Notes: a model not told the origin generated them from the sequence alone. Positions 7,750 through 14,787 are shown, numbered from the stretch's first letter. The stretch is DNA of 17,464 nt from Burkholderiales bacterium (GCA_005800795.1 SYEN01000488.1:1-17464); one strand, 5' to 3'. Program-made: numbers and translations.

Positions 7750-7768
7750 CTTTAAAAACAAATACTTA
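7750..7768 (-). repeat. AT-rich 19-bp gene-end motif, copy 3
   Basis: The minus-strand reading is TAAGTATTTGTTTTTAAAG, two mismatches to the consensus, followed by AATAATTTTT. It starts 14 bp after the enolase-superfamily stop and ends 15 bp before the original ATG of the redoxin frame. Orientation is opposite to both neighbouring genes. Confidence 0.68.
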
Positions 7769-7783
7769 CAACAAACCCAGACG

Positions 7784-8257
7784 ATGCAGCACCCACTCGC
7801 GCCCGAGCTGTAAGTCACCCAATGGTTCAACACCACGGCGGCGCCCACGCTGGTAAAGCTGCGCGGCAAGATCGTCGTGCTTCACGCGTTTCAGATGCTG
7901 TGCCCCGGTTGTGTGCAGCACGGGCTGCCGCAAGCGCAAAAGATTCACCAGATATTCGCGCAGACCGACGTCGCCGTGCTCGGCCTGCACACCGTGTTTG
8001 AGCATCACGCGGCCATGACACCGGTGTCACTAAAAGTCTTCATCCACGAATATCGCTTGACCTTTCCCATTGGCGTCGATGCCCCCGGCGGCACAGATGG
8101 CATTCCGCTCACCATGCAAGCCTACGCCATGCGTGGCACGCCGACACTGATAGTCATCGACCGCGCCGGTCGCACCCGCCACCAGGGTTTCGGTCAGGAA
8201 GACGACATGCTGGTGGGTGCGACGATCGCGGCATTGTTGGCGGAACCGGCCCCGTAA
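7784..8257 (+). CDS. TlpA-like redoxin with in-frame TAA at codon 10 (possible pseudogene)
   Basis: A thioredoxin-fold protein of the TlpA/redoxin type. The active site 'FQMLCPGCVQHG' gives a CxxC at positions 40-43, and the cis-Pro motif is 'MRGTPTLIVIDRAG'. The frame can be read from ATG 7784 as MQHPLAPEL, then TAA (7811-7813), then 'VTQWFNTTAAPTLVKLRGK' running straight into the redoxin core. Both flanks of the stop look like real family sequence ('APEL.VTQWFNT'), so the TAA appears to be a nonsense codon, not an intergenic stop. After it the only usual start is GTG 7877, inside the first core strand and lacking the N-terminal strand and loop; CTG 7850 is another option. It is either an inactivated gene, a short or rare-start protein, or an assembly error. 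It lies on the same strand as the enolase gene, 48 bp downstream. Confidence 0.68.
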
Positions 8258-8332
8258 GGATCGTCCGTTTCCACTGGCCTTCACTGCTGGTGATGCGTCT
8301 GCAGCCGCGCCGGACCGGATGAGAATCTCGCC

Positions 8333-8338
8333 TATAAT
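8333..8338 (+). promoter_or_regulatory. Possible -10 box (TATAAT) for the amidohydrolase gene
   Basis: A perfect TATAAT lies 36 bp upstream of the ATG at 8375, in an otherwise GC-rich gap. No convincing -35 hexamer is present at 16-18 bp spacing, so this is a weak call. Confidence 0.4.
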
Positions 8339-8374
8339 CCGGGGCGAATGACCTCACCCACTGGAGATCAACCC

Positions 8375-9184
8375 ATGCTTATCGTCGACGCACAAGTGCA
8401 CATCTGGACCAGCGGCACGCCCGTGCACATTCACCGTCAGACCAGTTCGTACACCGCAGACGAGTTGCTGCGCGACATGGATACCGCCGGTGTCACGCGC
8501 TGCCTGCTGCATCCGCCGAGCTGGGATGTCATCGCGAATGAAGTTTCCATCGCCGCCGCGAAGCAGCACCCGGACCGTCTGGCGGTGCTGGGGTTTTTTG
8601 ACGTGGCTGATCCGGCCAAGCGCACCCTGATCGACACCTGGAAAAATCAGCCCGGTATGCTCGGCCTGCGTTTTGCGTTCCTGCGGCCCGGCGAGGAAAA
8701 CTGCATGACCGACGGCACGCTGGATTGGCTGTGGCCCGCCGCTGAAAAAGCAGGCATCCCGATTGGTCTTTTGGTGCCCCACCGCTGCAAGGAAGTCGCC
8801 AAGGTCGCCGAAAAACATTCGGGCTTGAAAATTCTGGTGGATCACATGGCGCGGCCGCGTTTTAGTATGGACGATGCCGGCTTTTCCGATCTGCCCGAGT
8901 TGTTGGCGCTGGCGAAGTATCCGAACGTTGCGGTCAAGGCCACCGGCGGGCCGAGCTATTCATCTGAGGTTTACCCGTACTGCAACATTCATCAATACAT
9001 CAAACAGATCTTCGACGCCTTTGGCCCACAGCGCATGTTCTGGGGCACCGACATCACACGCATGCCGTGCACGTGGAAGCAATGCGTCACCATGTACACC
9101 GAGGAAATGCCGTGGTTGAAGGGAAGCGATCTGGAACTGGTGATGGGGCGGGCGCTTTGTGAGTTTGTTGGGTGGAAGGTTTAG
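8375..9184 (+). CDS. Amidohydrolase family protein (COG3618-like)
   Basis: 269 residues of the amidohydrolase-2 TIM-barrel family, which includes lactonases such as 2-pyrone-4,6-dicarboxylate hydrolase. Visible blocks are 'MLIVDAQVHIW' at the N-terminus (QVH where many relatives have HxH, common in COG3618 members), 'LGLRFAF', 'ILVDHMARPRF' with a conserved His, 'NVAVKATGG', and 'RMFWGTDITRMPC' with the catalytic-site Asp. The family hydrolyses lactones, amides or decarboxylates acids; the substrate here is unknown. The ATG at 8375 has a GGAG at 8363-8366 and puts VDAQVH at the proper N-terminus; the longer frame from ATG 8348 lacks such a site. It is the last plus-strand gene before the REP hairpin. 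Confidence 0.88.
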   Translation: MLIVDAQVHIWTSGTPVHIHRQTSSYTADELLRDMDTAGVTRCLLHPPSWDVIANEVSIAAAKQHPDRLAVLGFFDVADPAKRTLIDTWKNQPGMLGLRFAFLRPGEENCMTDGTLDWLWPAAEKAGIPIGLLVPHRCKEVAKVAEKHSGLKILVDHMARPRFSMDDAGFSDLPELLALAKYPNVAVKATGGPSYSSEVYPYCNIHQYIKQIFDAFGPQRMFWGTDITRMPCTWKQCVTMYTEEMPWLKGSDLELVMGRALCEFVGWKV

Positions 9185-9222
9185 AACGCCGCTGCACACT
9201 GTTGATACTGAATATTCAAACT

Positions 9223-9303
9223 TGTCATTCCCGCGAGAGCGGGAATCCATAGGAAGTACCATAGGGCACTGTGTTATGGATTCCCGCTCTCGCGGGAATG
9301 ACA
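9223..9303. repeat. Inverted REP pair forming a long hairpin at a convergent junction
   Basis: Two 29-bp arms, 9223-9251 and 9275-9303, are perfect reverse complements with a 23-bp spacer. Each arm carries its own small hairpin (ATTCCCGC, GAGA loop, GCGGGAAT). The TCATTCCCGCG...CGGGAATCC type is a widespread REP element in Proteobacteria. It lies between the stops of the amidohydrolase (plus) and SDR (minus) genes, so it could terminate or protect transcripts from both sides, although no T-run follows the stem. Confidence 0.92.
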
Positions 9304-9340
9304 GTATGGGTATTTGCGCTTCATGGTACCCAAGCGACAG

Positions 9341-10087
9341 CTATGAGTAATACAACCCACCATTGACCAAATAGCACTGCCCGGTAATAAATCCCGCCTG
9401 CTCGCTTGCCAGATACACTGCCAGCTCGGCAATTTCCTCCGGTTTGCCCAAACGGCGTATCGGCTGTTCGTCGTGCAGCCGCTTGGGTTTCAGGTGCGTT
9501 TCGCGCTCGGTGGCAATGGTGCCTGGGCCGATGCAGTTGGCGGTAATGCCGTGTGGCGCGAACTCCGTTGCCAGCCCGCGCGTGAAGCCAACGATACCGA
9601 TCTTGACCAGCGCTTTTGCCGCGCCCTCACCGCGAAACGGCGCTATACCTGAAAAATTGACGATCCGTCCCCAGCCCTTCTTCTTCATATGGGGAAGTAC
9701 TGCGCGGCAGATGTGATACGGCCCGTTGAGATTGACATCGATATTGCGCTGCCAGATTTCATGGGGTTGTTCCAGAAAGCCCGCGTCCTTGACATCCGAG
9801 CGGTAGACCGCGTTATTCACAGCGACATCAATGCCGCCAAATTTTTTCACCCCCGCCGCGACCATTTTTTCGACTTGCGCAGAATCGGTGACATCACACT
9901 GCACCGCCACCACACCGGAGCCGCGCTTGCGCACGAGTTCAGCGGTTTGTTCCAACCCCTGCATTTTGGTGCTGGTGCAAATCACCACATTGGCGCCTTC
10001 GCGCGCGAAGTAGTCCGCGGCCAGCTGGCCGACGTTGCGGCTGGCGCCGGTGATGAGTACAGTTTTTCCCTTAAGGCCGGTGTCCAT
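9341..10087 (-). CDS. SDR-family oxidoreductase lacking the catalytic tyrosine
   Basis: A 248-residue short-chain dehydrogenase/reductase. The cofactor motif TGASRNVG (13-20), 'CDVTD' (64-68), NNAV (91-94), Asn119, Ser146 in 'IVNFSGIAPF', Lys162 and 'GFTRGLATEFAPHGITANCIGPG' are all in place. The YxxxK tyrosine is missing: the segment reads GEGAAKALVKIG, with Lys158 where Tyr is expected and no Tyr between Ser146 and Lys162. The protein should still bind NAD(P), but its chemistry may differ from classical carbonyl reduction. The ATG at 10085-10087 follows an excellent Shine-Dalgarno (GAGGGAGG). The gene is divergent from the TauD/TfdA gene with a 95-bp shared upstream region. Confidence 0.92.
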   Translation of the reverse strand: MDTGLKGKTVLITGASRNVGQLAADYFAREGANVVICTSTKMQGLEQTAELVRKRGSGVVAVQCDVTDSAQVEKMVAAGVKKFGGIDVAVNNAVYRSDVKDAGFLEQPHEIWQRNIDVNLNGPYHICRAVLPHMKKKGWGRIVNFSGIAPFRGEGAAKALVKIGIVGFTRGLATEFAPHGITANCIGPGTIATERETHLKPKRLHDEQPIRRLGKPEEIAELAVYLASEQAGFITGQCYLVNGGLYYS

Positions 10088-10120
10088 GATGCCTCCCTCT
10101 TGTTGAGTTCGTTGTATGCC

Positions 10121-10136
10121 CGTAGATACGGCGTAT
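10121..10136. promoter_or_regulatory. Overlapping short palindromes in the SDR/dioxygenase divergent promoter region
   Basis: CGTAGATACG (10121-10130) and ATACGGCGTAT (10126-10136) are overlapping inverted repeats in the 95-bp gap between divergent genes. They could be an operator for one regulator acting both ways, with a possible -10 (TATGAT, 10148-10153) for the dioxygenase. The arms are only 4-5 bp long, so chance is a real alternative. Confidence 0.25.
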
Positions 10137-10182
10137 GAAATTACGGATATGATAGTTCGCCATTAGATCCCGGAGAAACCCC

Positions 10183-11145
10183 ATGCAAGCCACCGCCGCA
10201 GCCTCCCACCGTGTGTCGCCCGCCAACACCCTTGCCGCGTTTAAGGTCGTGCCGACGGGCACAGCCGTCGGAGCGGAAATTCTCGGCATGAACTTATCGA
10301 TGCCGATACCCGACGATGTCGGCCAAGCCCTGCGCGACGCATGGGCCAAACACATGGTGATTTTCTGGCGTGGCCAGAAAATCAACGATGATCAACTGAT
10401 GGCGGTATCCAGCGTGTTTGGCCCGCCGCACACCGCCGCCGCGCGTAAATACCATCTGGCGCAGGGTGAACAGGTCGACGACGACTACATGATCTCGCGC
10501 CACCCGAGTGTCAGCATCATTTCCAACATCGGGCGCGACGGCAAGCCGGTGATGGATAACGGCGGCTTGGGCAGTTACGAAGTGGTGTGGCACAGCGATA
10601 ATTCCTACGTCGAAAAGCCGCCCGCCGGCAGCATGCTGTATTCGCTGGTGGTACCGACGAACGGCGGCGGTGATACGTCGTTCAACAATCAATATCAGGC
10701 GTACGACGAATTGCCGGATGATCTGAAAAAAGCCATCGAAGGCAAATCGCAGATCCACGACTCCAGCCGCAACAGCGCGGGCGTGCTGCGTCCCGGCGTG
10801 AAACCGCCCACCCAACCCGAAGAAGTCGAAGGCCCCGCCCACCCGCTGGTGCGCGTGCATCCGGTCACAGGCAGGAAGGCGCTCTACCTCGGCCGCCGCC
10901 GCTTGTGGCCGTCGAACTACATCATCGGCATGAACAATGCCGACAGCGAGGCTCTACTCGATAAACTCTGGGCGCACGCCACGCAAGAAAAATATTCGTG
11001 GACGCATTACTGGAACGTTGGCGACTGTATTCTGTGGGACAACCGCTGCTGCATGCACTATCGCACCGAGATCGACGTCGCACAGCGGCGCATCATGCAT
11101 CGCACGACGATCAAGGGCGAGGTGGTGCAGGCGCCCTGGCAGTAA
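10183..11145 (+). CDS. TauD/TfdA-family 2-oxoglutarate-dependent dioxygenase
   Basis: 320 residues of the TauD/TfdA family, Fe(II)/2-oxoglutarate enzymes that hydroxylate substrates such as taurine or 2,4-D, often breaking C-S or ether bonds. The facial triad is visible as His137 and Asp139 in 'VVWHSDNSY' and His292 in 'LWDNRCCMHYR'. The arginines binding 2-oxoglutarate are at 303 and 307 in 'RRIMHRTTIKGE', with TauD-like spacing after the distal His. 'KHMVIFWRGQKINDDQLM' and 'HPLVRVHPVTGRKALYLG' are further family blocks. The ATG at 10183 has GGAGAAA upstream. The substrate is unknown; the surrounding catabolic genes make an organic acid or ether plausible. The YHS lipoprotein gene starts just after its stop. 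Confidence 0.9.
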   Translation: MQATAAASHRVSPANTLAAFKVVPTGTAVGAEILGMNLSMPIPDDVGQALRDAWAKHMVIFWRGQKINDDQLMAVSSVFGPPHTAAARKYHLAQGEQVDDDYMISRHPSVSIISNIGRDGKPVMDNGGLGSYEVVWHSDNSYVEKPPAGSMLYSLVVPTNGGGDTSFNNQYQAYDELPDDLKKAIEGKSQIHDSSRNSAGVLRPGVKPPTQPEEVEGPAHPLVRVHPVTGRKALYLGRRRLWPSNYIIGMNNADSEALLDKLWAHATQEKYSWTHYWNVGDCILWDNRCCMHYRTEIDVAQRRIMHRTTIKGEVVQAPWQ

Positions 11146-11153
11146 GTGTCGCC

Positions 11154-11891
11154 GTGCTGCGCCTTGGGCAACGTAGCAGTCTGCTGCTAGCGGTACTGGC
11201 ACTGGCGGTGCTCTCCGGCTGCGGCACCCTGAACGCCACGCTGAAGGACAACGAAGGCCGCGACGTCATGCTGCTCGGCCACGATCCGGTGGCGTACTTC
11301 ACGCTGGGCAAACCGATGCGCGGTTACCCGAACATCACCGCCACGCATGACGGTAAAACCTATTACTTCCTCAACGACAACCACCGCGCCACGTTTCTGA
11401 AAGCGCCTGCAAAATACGGGCCGCAGTACGGCGCCTTCTGCGCCAACGGCGCGGCCTACGGCATCAAGCTGGGTTCCGACCCGACGGAATACGAAATAAT
11501 CGACGGCAGATTATTCATCTTCGGCGACATCCTTGGCCGCGAATTCTGGAAAATGAATTACCGCTTCAACATTCAGAAAGCCGACGACATGTGGCCCGAG
11601 ATGAAAGACACGCCGTGGCGCCAGCAATACGCACGCCGAGTGTGGATGCATAAAGTGCCTTGGTACAAGACCGGCGCCGAGTTGCGCGCCGAATGGATGA
11701 AACGCAATCCCGGCCAAAAACTCGAATACGACACCGGCGGCGGGCTGAACAACTTCATCCTGAAATACCCCGGCTGGCGCGCACGCGAAGGATACAGCCA
11801 GCCGCGTGTGGGATTCACCGGCGAAAACGGCGCTGCACTGGGCACAGAACCACCGACGTTTCAGGGTTATCGCGCGCCGTTGCCGCAGTGA
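11154..11891 (+). CDS. YHS-domain lipoprotein with unrecognised C-terminal extension
   Basis: The chosen GTG start at 11154 gives 245 residues and lies 8 bp after the dioxygenase stop. The N-terminus 'MLRLGQRSSLLLAVLALAVL' ends in a lipobox LSGC with Cys23, so it should be a lipid-anchored envelope protein. A YHS domain follows (about residues 42-105): 'GHDPVAYFTLGKPMRGYP', 'DGKTYYFLNDNHRATFLKAPAKYGPQYGAFCANG'. YHS domains are often linked to metal or cofactor binding. Residues ~130-245, rich in Trp, Arg and Lys ('WKMNYRFNIQKADDMWPEMK', 'YPGWRAREGYSQPRVGF'), match nothing I know; ordinary YHS lipoproteins are usually nearer 150 residues. The stop is followed after 11 bp by an AT-rich motif copy. 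Confidence 0.85.
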   Translation: MLRLGQRSSLLLAVLALAVLSGCGTLNATLKDNEGRDVMLLGHDPVAYFTLGKPMRGYPNITATHDGKTYYFLNDNHRATFLKAPAKYGPQYGAFCANGAAYGIKLGSDPTEYEIIDGRLFIFGDILGREFWKMNYRFNIQKADDMWPEMKDTPWRQQYARRVWMHKVPWYKTGAELRAEWMKRNPGQKLEYDTGGGLNNFILKYPGWRAREGYSQPRVGFTGENGAALGTEPPTFQGYRAPLPQ

Positions 11892-11902
11892 CAGGTTTGA
11901 TA

Positions 11903-11921
11903 TAAGTAATTGTTTTTATTG
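11903..11921 (+). repeat. AT-rich 19-bp gene-end motif, copy 4
   Basis: The plus-strand reading is TAAGTAATTGTTTTTATTG, one mismatch to the consensus, followed by ATATTTTTT. It lies between the convergent YHS and hslR genes. On the minus strand its CAATAA supplies the last Gln and TAA stop of hslR. Confidence 0.8.
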
Positions 11922-12296
11922 ATATTTTTTCAAATCACGCCAGTGATCCAAATGCCGCCGTTCGCGCTTGGTTGGGCGTCCATGGCGATCTGACGAAGGC
12001 TCTGCCGCGAGTTTGCGCAGTGCCGATTGCTCCACGCGCCGCGCGGCGCTCTCCGGCGTTTCCTCATACAGCGCTTGAGCCACCGGCGCCGGGCCGCGTT
12101 TGTCGCTTAACGCGCGCACGGTGACGGTCCAATCCTGCGCGGCGATGCGCAGGTCGAGGGTGTCGCCCACGCGCACATCCTTCGCCGGTTTCACGCGCTC
12201 ACCGTTCAGTTTGATCTTGCCGCCTTCCACCGCCTGCTGGGCCAGCGAGCGCGTTTTGAAAAAACGTGCGGCCCACAGCCATTTGTCGATGCGCAC
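11916..12296 (-). CDS. hslR: Heat shock protein 15 (Hsp15/HslR), S4 RNA-binding protein
   Basis: 126 residues from a GTG at 12296. The N-terminal S4 domain reads 'RIDKWLWAARFFKTRSLAQQAVEGGKIKLNGERVKPAKDVRVGDTL' (about 2-50), characteristic of Hsp15. This protein binds stalled 50S subunits carrying nascent chains and helps recycle them after heat stress. The basic C-terminal tail ('GRPTKRERRHLDHWRDLKKYQ') is also typical. The frame continues upstream to 12494, but that part overlaps the membrane protein gene and has no family match; GTG 12296 puts the Arg-Ile-Asp-Lys-Trp motif at the N-terminus. No heat-shock promoter can be seen. It lies 17 bp after the membrane protein stop, so probably in the same transcript. 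Confidence 0.88.
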   Translation of the reverse strand: MRIDKWLWAARFFKTRSLAQQAVEGGKIKLNGERVKPAKDVRVGDTLDLRIAAQDWTVTVRALSDKRGPAPVAQALYEETPESAARRVEQSALRKLAAEPSSDRHGRPTKRERRHLDHWRDLKKYQ

Positions 12297-12313
12297 AGCT
12301 GCGACGTTACGCG

Positions 12314-12721
12314 TTACACCGGCAGGGGTTTGTGCGAGAGCAGCGCGATCCAGCCGCGCACGATGCGATACAGCACCCACAAGCCTGCGGTCACCGCTAT
12401 CACCCACGCCAGCGGAATGCCAATGAGGGTGATGAACAACAACCCCGCGATCACCACCCACAGCAGCGCCCACCAGAAGGTGCGAATCTGCCAAGTGAAA
12501 TGCGATTCGAGAAAGGTACCGCGTACGTCACTGCGCTTCACATAGCTGATGATGACGGCAATGATCGACGGCCAGCCGGTGAGAAACGCCGTGATAACGA
12601 ATGCCGCAGTGGTCAGGCCGACAATTGCGCTGAACGCGTGCAGGCCGTACACCACGTGCGTCAGCGTGATCAGGTTGTTGCCGGGAAGCGCGAGCTGGGT
12701 GTTTACATCGATGTCGGCCAT
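12314..12721 (-). CDS. Small conserved membrane protein, DUF4870-like
   Basis: 135 residues from the ATG at 12721, which has a strong GGAGG five bases upstream; the longer open frame to 12886 only overlaps the DUF2237 gene. Hydrophobic segments lie near residues 16-50 ('LITLTHVVYGLHAFSAIVGL', 'AAFVITAFLTGWPSIIAVII') and 78-120 ('TFWWALLWVVIAGLLFITLI', 'PLAWVIAVTAGLWVLYRIV'), suggesting about four membrane spans. A soluble 'SYVKRSDVRGTFLESHFTWQ' lies between. The 'THVVYGLHAF' and 'ESHFTWQIRTFWW' stretches are familiar from betaproteobacterial inner membrane proteins of unknown function. It sits between the DUF2237 and hslR genes with gaps of 23 and 17 bp, consistent with a small operon. Confidence 0.82.
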   Translation of the reverse strand: MADIDVNTQLALPGNNLITLTHVVYGLHAFSAIVGLTTAAFVITAFLTGWPSIIAVIISYVKRSDVRGTFLESHFTWQIRTFWWALLWVVIAGLLFITLIGIPLAWVIAVTAGLWVLYRIVRGWIALLSHKPLPV

Positions 12722-12744
12722 GGAACCTCCGGGATGAATAAATG

Positions 12745-13134
12745 TTAACTGAGGTCGAGCGCGTGTTTTTTCAAGTCTTCCAGCGCGACAAAATGCAACG
12801 TCGCTTCGTGCGTGGCACGCAACACCACCTGCGGCGCGGCATTGGCCTCGAACGCTTCCTGCCAGCGCGCCGCGCACAGGCACCACTGATCGCCGGGCTT
12901 CAGCCCATCAAAACCAAACTGTGGCATCGGCGTCGACAGATCGTTGCCGCGTGCCTTGCTGAATTCAAGAAACGCGGTGGTGACGCGAACGCACACCGAG
13001 TGCACGCCCAGATCATCCGGGCCAACATTGCAGCAGCCGTCGCGGTAAAAACCTGTCACCGGGTCTTCGCTGCACGACAGCAATTTTTCGCCCAGCACAT
13101 TGCGGGCGAATTCGTGGGGGTCAAATCGTCTCAT
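12745..13134 (-). CDS. DUF2237 family protein
   Basis: 129 residues, full length for DUF2237. Conserved motifs are 'NVLGEKLLSCSEDPVTGFYRDGCC' near the N-terminus, 'GVHSVCVRVTTAFLEFSKARGNDLSTP' in the middle, and 'GLKPGDQWCLCAARWQEA' followed by 'VVLRATHEATL'. The Cys-rich invariant positions suggest metal or redox chemistry, but the family's function is unknown to me. The ATG at 13132-13134 follows GAGACG. It appears to be the first gene of the DUF2237 - membrane protein - hslR run. An AT-rich motif copy lies 21 bp upstream, separating it from the B12-radical SAM gene on the same strand. Confidence 0.9.
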   Translation of the reverse strand: MRRFDPHEFARNVLGEKLLSCSEDPVTGFYRDGCCNVGPDDLGVHSVCVRVTTAFLEFSKARGNDLSTPMPQFGFDGLKPGDQWCLCAARWQEAFEANAAPQVVLRATHEATLHFVALEDLKKHALDLS

Positions 13135-13154
13135 GATCGTCTCAAAAAAATATT

Positions 13155-13173
13155 CAATAAAAACAGGTACTTA
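13155..13173 (-). repeat. AT-rich 19-bp gene-end motif, copy 5
   Basis: The minus-strand reading is TAAGTACCTGTTTTTATTG, two mismatches to the consensus, followed by AATATTTTTTT. It begins 4 bp downstream of the B12-radical SAM stop, in the same direction as that gene, and precedes the DUF2237 start. Confidence 0.78.
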
Positions 13174-13177
13174 CCAT

Positions 13178-14743
13178 TTACACTGTGATATGCCGCGCCT
13201 GCCGCATACGCGCCCGCGCGGTGGCGCTGTCGCGGTTGTGCGTGCCATCGGGGCGCACGCCGCTATCCATGAACGCCAGCCGCCCGCGCGCGCCGCTGGC
13301 TTCGTAATCGGCCAACACTGCCGCAGTGGCTTCACGACCATTAACGCACAACACCTCGGAGAGGTACACGTGCATGAACTCGCACAGCCGCTCAAACGCG
13401 AACTCGTGCGTCTTGTGCGTGCGCGCGTAAAGCCAATCGGCAAAGCGCATGAAACTCTCGAACGGGGCCTCACCCAACAACAAGGGCAGCGCCTGACGGA
13501 AGCGCCCGGAGTTGCCCACCAGATCCCAGAAGCGCGCAAAGCGCGAAACACGCTGCATGTCGTTAAAGCTGATGCAATCAGTGGCGAGCACGTTGTACGG
13601 CGCGTCGGGGTTGTAGCGCAGTTGGTGCGTGCTGGTATGCCGGTCGATGGGCGCGCCGCGCAGGCGTTTCAGGATGCCGACCTGAATTTCGTGCGGCTTC
13701 ATCGCGTGCAAGCGGTCAAAACCACGACCAAAGCTCGCAAGGTCTTCGCCAGGCAGACCGGCGATCAAATCCACATGGATCAGCGCGGGCGAGACTTCGC
13801 GCAGCCAGCGAATGTTTTTCTCGGCCTCGGCGTCATCCTGCCGACGCGAAATGCGTGCCTGCACCTCGGGGTTAAACGTCTGGATGCCGATCTCGAAATG
13901 AAGCGCGCCCGGCGGAAACTTGAGGATGGTTTCCTTGAGCTTCTCCGGCAGGTGATCCGGAATCAGCTCGAAGTGCAGGAACAGGTTGCCATCCATGCGC
14001 GCGAGAAAAAATTCGAGGATGCGCTGGCTGGCCGCAACTTTCAGGTTAAACGTGCGATCAACAAAGCGGAAGTTGCGCGCGCCCCGGTTGTAGAGCTTTT
14101 CAAGCTCCGCCATGAACGCATCCAGCTCGAACGGCCAAGCGGTTTTGTCCAGCGCCGACAGGCAAAACTCACACTTGAACGGGCAGCCGCGCGAGGCCTC
14201 GACATAAATAAACCGCCGGGCAATATCCCCATCGGTGTATTGCGAATACGGTAATGTCAGCTGCGATAGCGGTGGTTGCTCACCCGGGATGATTTTTGCC
14301 GGCGGCGCTTCGCCGTTGATAATTTGCGCTGCCAACTTTGGAAAGGTCACATCGCCCCAGCCGGTAATCACATGATCCGCCAGCGCGCAGATGCGCTGTT
14401 CGTTCGTCTCATGACTCACCTCCGGCCCACCGAGCACCACGGTGACGTGCGGTGCAATTTTCTTCAGCAGCACCACCACACGCGTGCATTCATCCACGTT
14501 CCAGATATACACGCCGATGCCGATGATGCGCGGGTTCAGCGCGAGCAAATCCTCGACGATTTCAAACGCGCGCTGGCCCAGCACGAATTCAACAATGCGC
14601 GTGCGCGGCTGCAAATCGCCCATGTTGGCGGCGAGATAACGCAGGCCTAGGGCGGCATGCACATAGCGCGCGTTGAGGGTAGTCAATACGATGTCGGGCG
14701 CGATGTCAGACACCATCGTGGGCAGTTCAGCAGGGGCGGGCAT
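13178..14743 (-). CDS. B12-binding domain radical SAM protein (DUF4080 type)
   Basis: 521 residues. The N-terminal cobalamin-binding-like Rossmann domain (about 15-145) contains 'TTLNARYVHAALGLRYLAAN', 'RIIGIGVYIWN' and 'VVLGGPEVSHE'. The radical SAM core has the cluster motif SRGCPFKCEFC with cysteines 187, 191 and 194, then 'NFRFVDRTFNL', 'FHFELIPD'-like 'LHFELIPDHL' and 'FEIGIQTFN'. A C-terminal DUF4080-type domain follows. Members of this class are methyltransferases or cyclases acting on unknown substrates; no target is visible here. The ATG at 14741-14743 has no clear ribosome site, and an in-frame ATG at 14714-14716 is possible. It is divergent from the glycosyltransferase with a 44-bp gap, too short for much regulation. 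Confidence 0.9.
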   Translation of the reverse strand: MPAPAELPTMVSDIAPDIVLTTLNARYVHAALGLRYLAANMGDLQPRTRIVEFVLGQRAFEIVEDLLALNPRIIGIGVYIWNVDECTRVVVLLKKIAPHVTVVLGGPEVSHETNEQRICALADHVITGWGDVTFPKLAAQIINGEAPPAKIIPGEQPPLSQLTLPYSQYTDGDIARRFIYVEASRGCPFKCEFCLSALDKTAWPFELDAFMAELEKLYNRGARNFRFVDRTFNLKVAASQRILEFFLARMDGNLFLHFELIPDHLPEKLKETILKFPPGALHFEIGIQTFNPEVQARISRRQDDAEAEKNIRWLREVSPALIHVDLIAGLPGEDLASFGRGFDRLHAMKPHEIQVGILKRLRGAPIDRHTSTHQLRYNPDAPYNVLATDCISFNDMQRVSRFARFWDLVGNSGRFRQALPLLLGEAPFESFMRFADWLYARTHKTHEFAFERLCEFMHVYLSEVLCVNGREATAAVLADYEASGARGRLAFMDSGVRPDGTHNRDSATARARMRQARHITV

Positions 14744-14787
14744 CGCGGTAGTTTATCGCTAACCGCCATGCTACGCTGTGCTTACTC

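Noticed and set aside
7811..7813. Selenocysteine or pyrrolysine recoding at the redoxin's in-frame stop
   Set aside because: The codon is TAA, not TGA or TAG, and it is far from the CPGC active site.
7766..8008. 80-codon minus-strand frame ending in the AT-rich motif's TAA
   Set aside because: It is antisense to the conserved redoxin core and has no recognisable features, so the stop-codon overlap with the motif is not counted as a third case.
13100..14254. 384-codon plus-strand open frame opposite the B12-radical SAM gene
   Set aside because: No domain is recognisable, and it overlaps a well-supported gene with an intact CxxxCxxC cluster motif.
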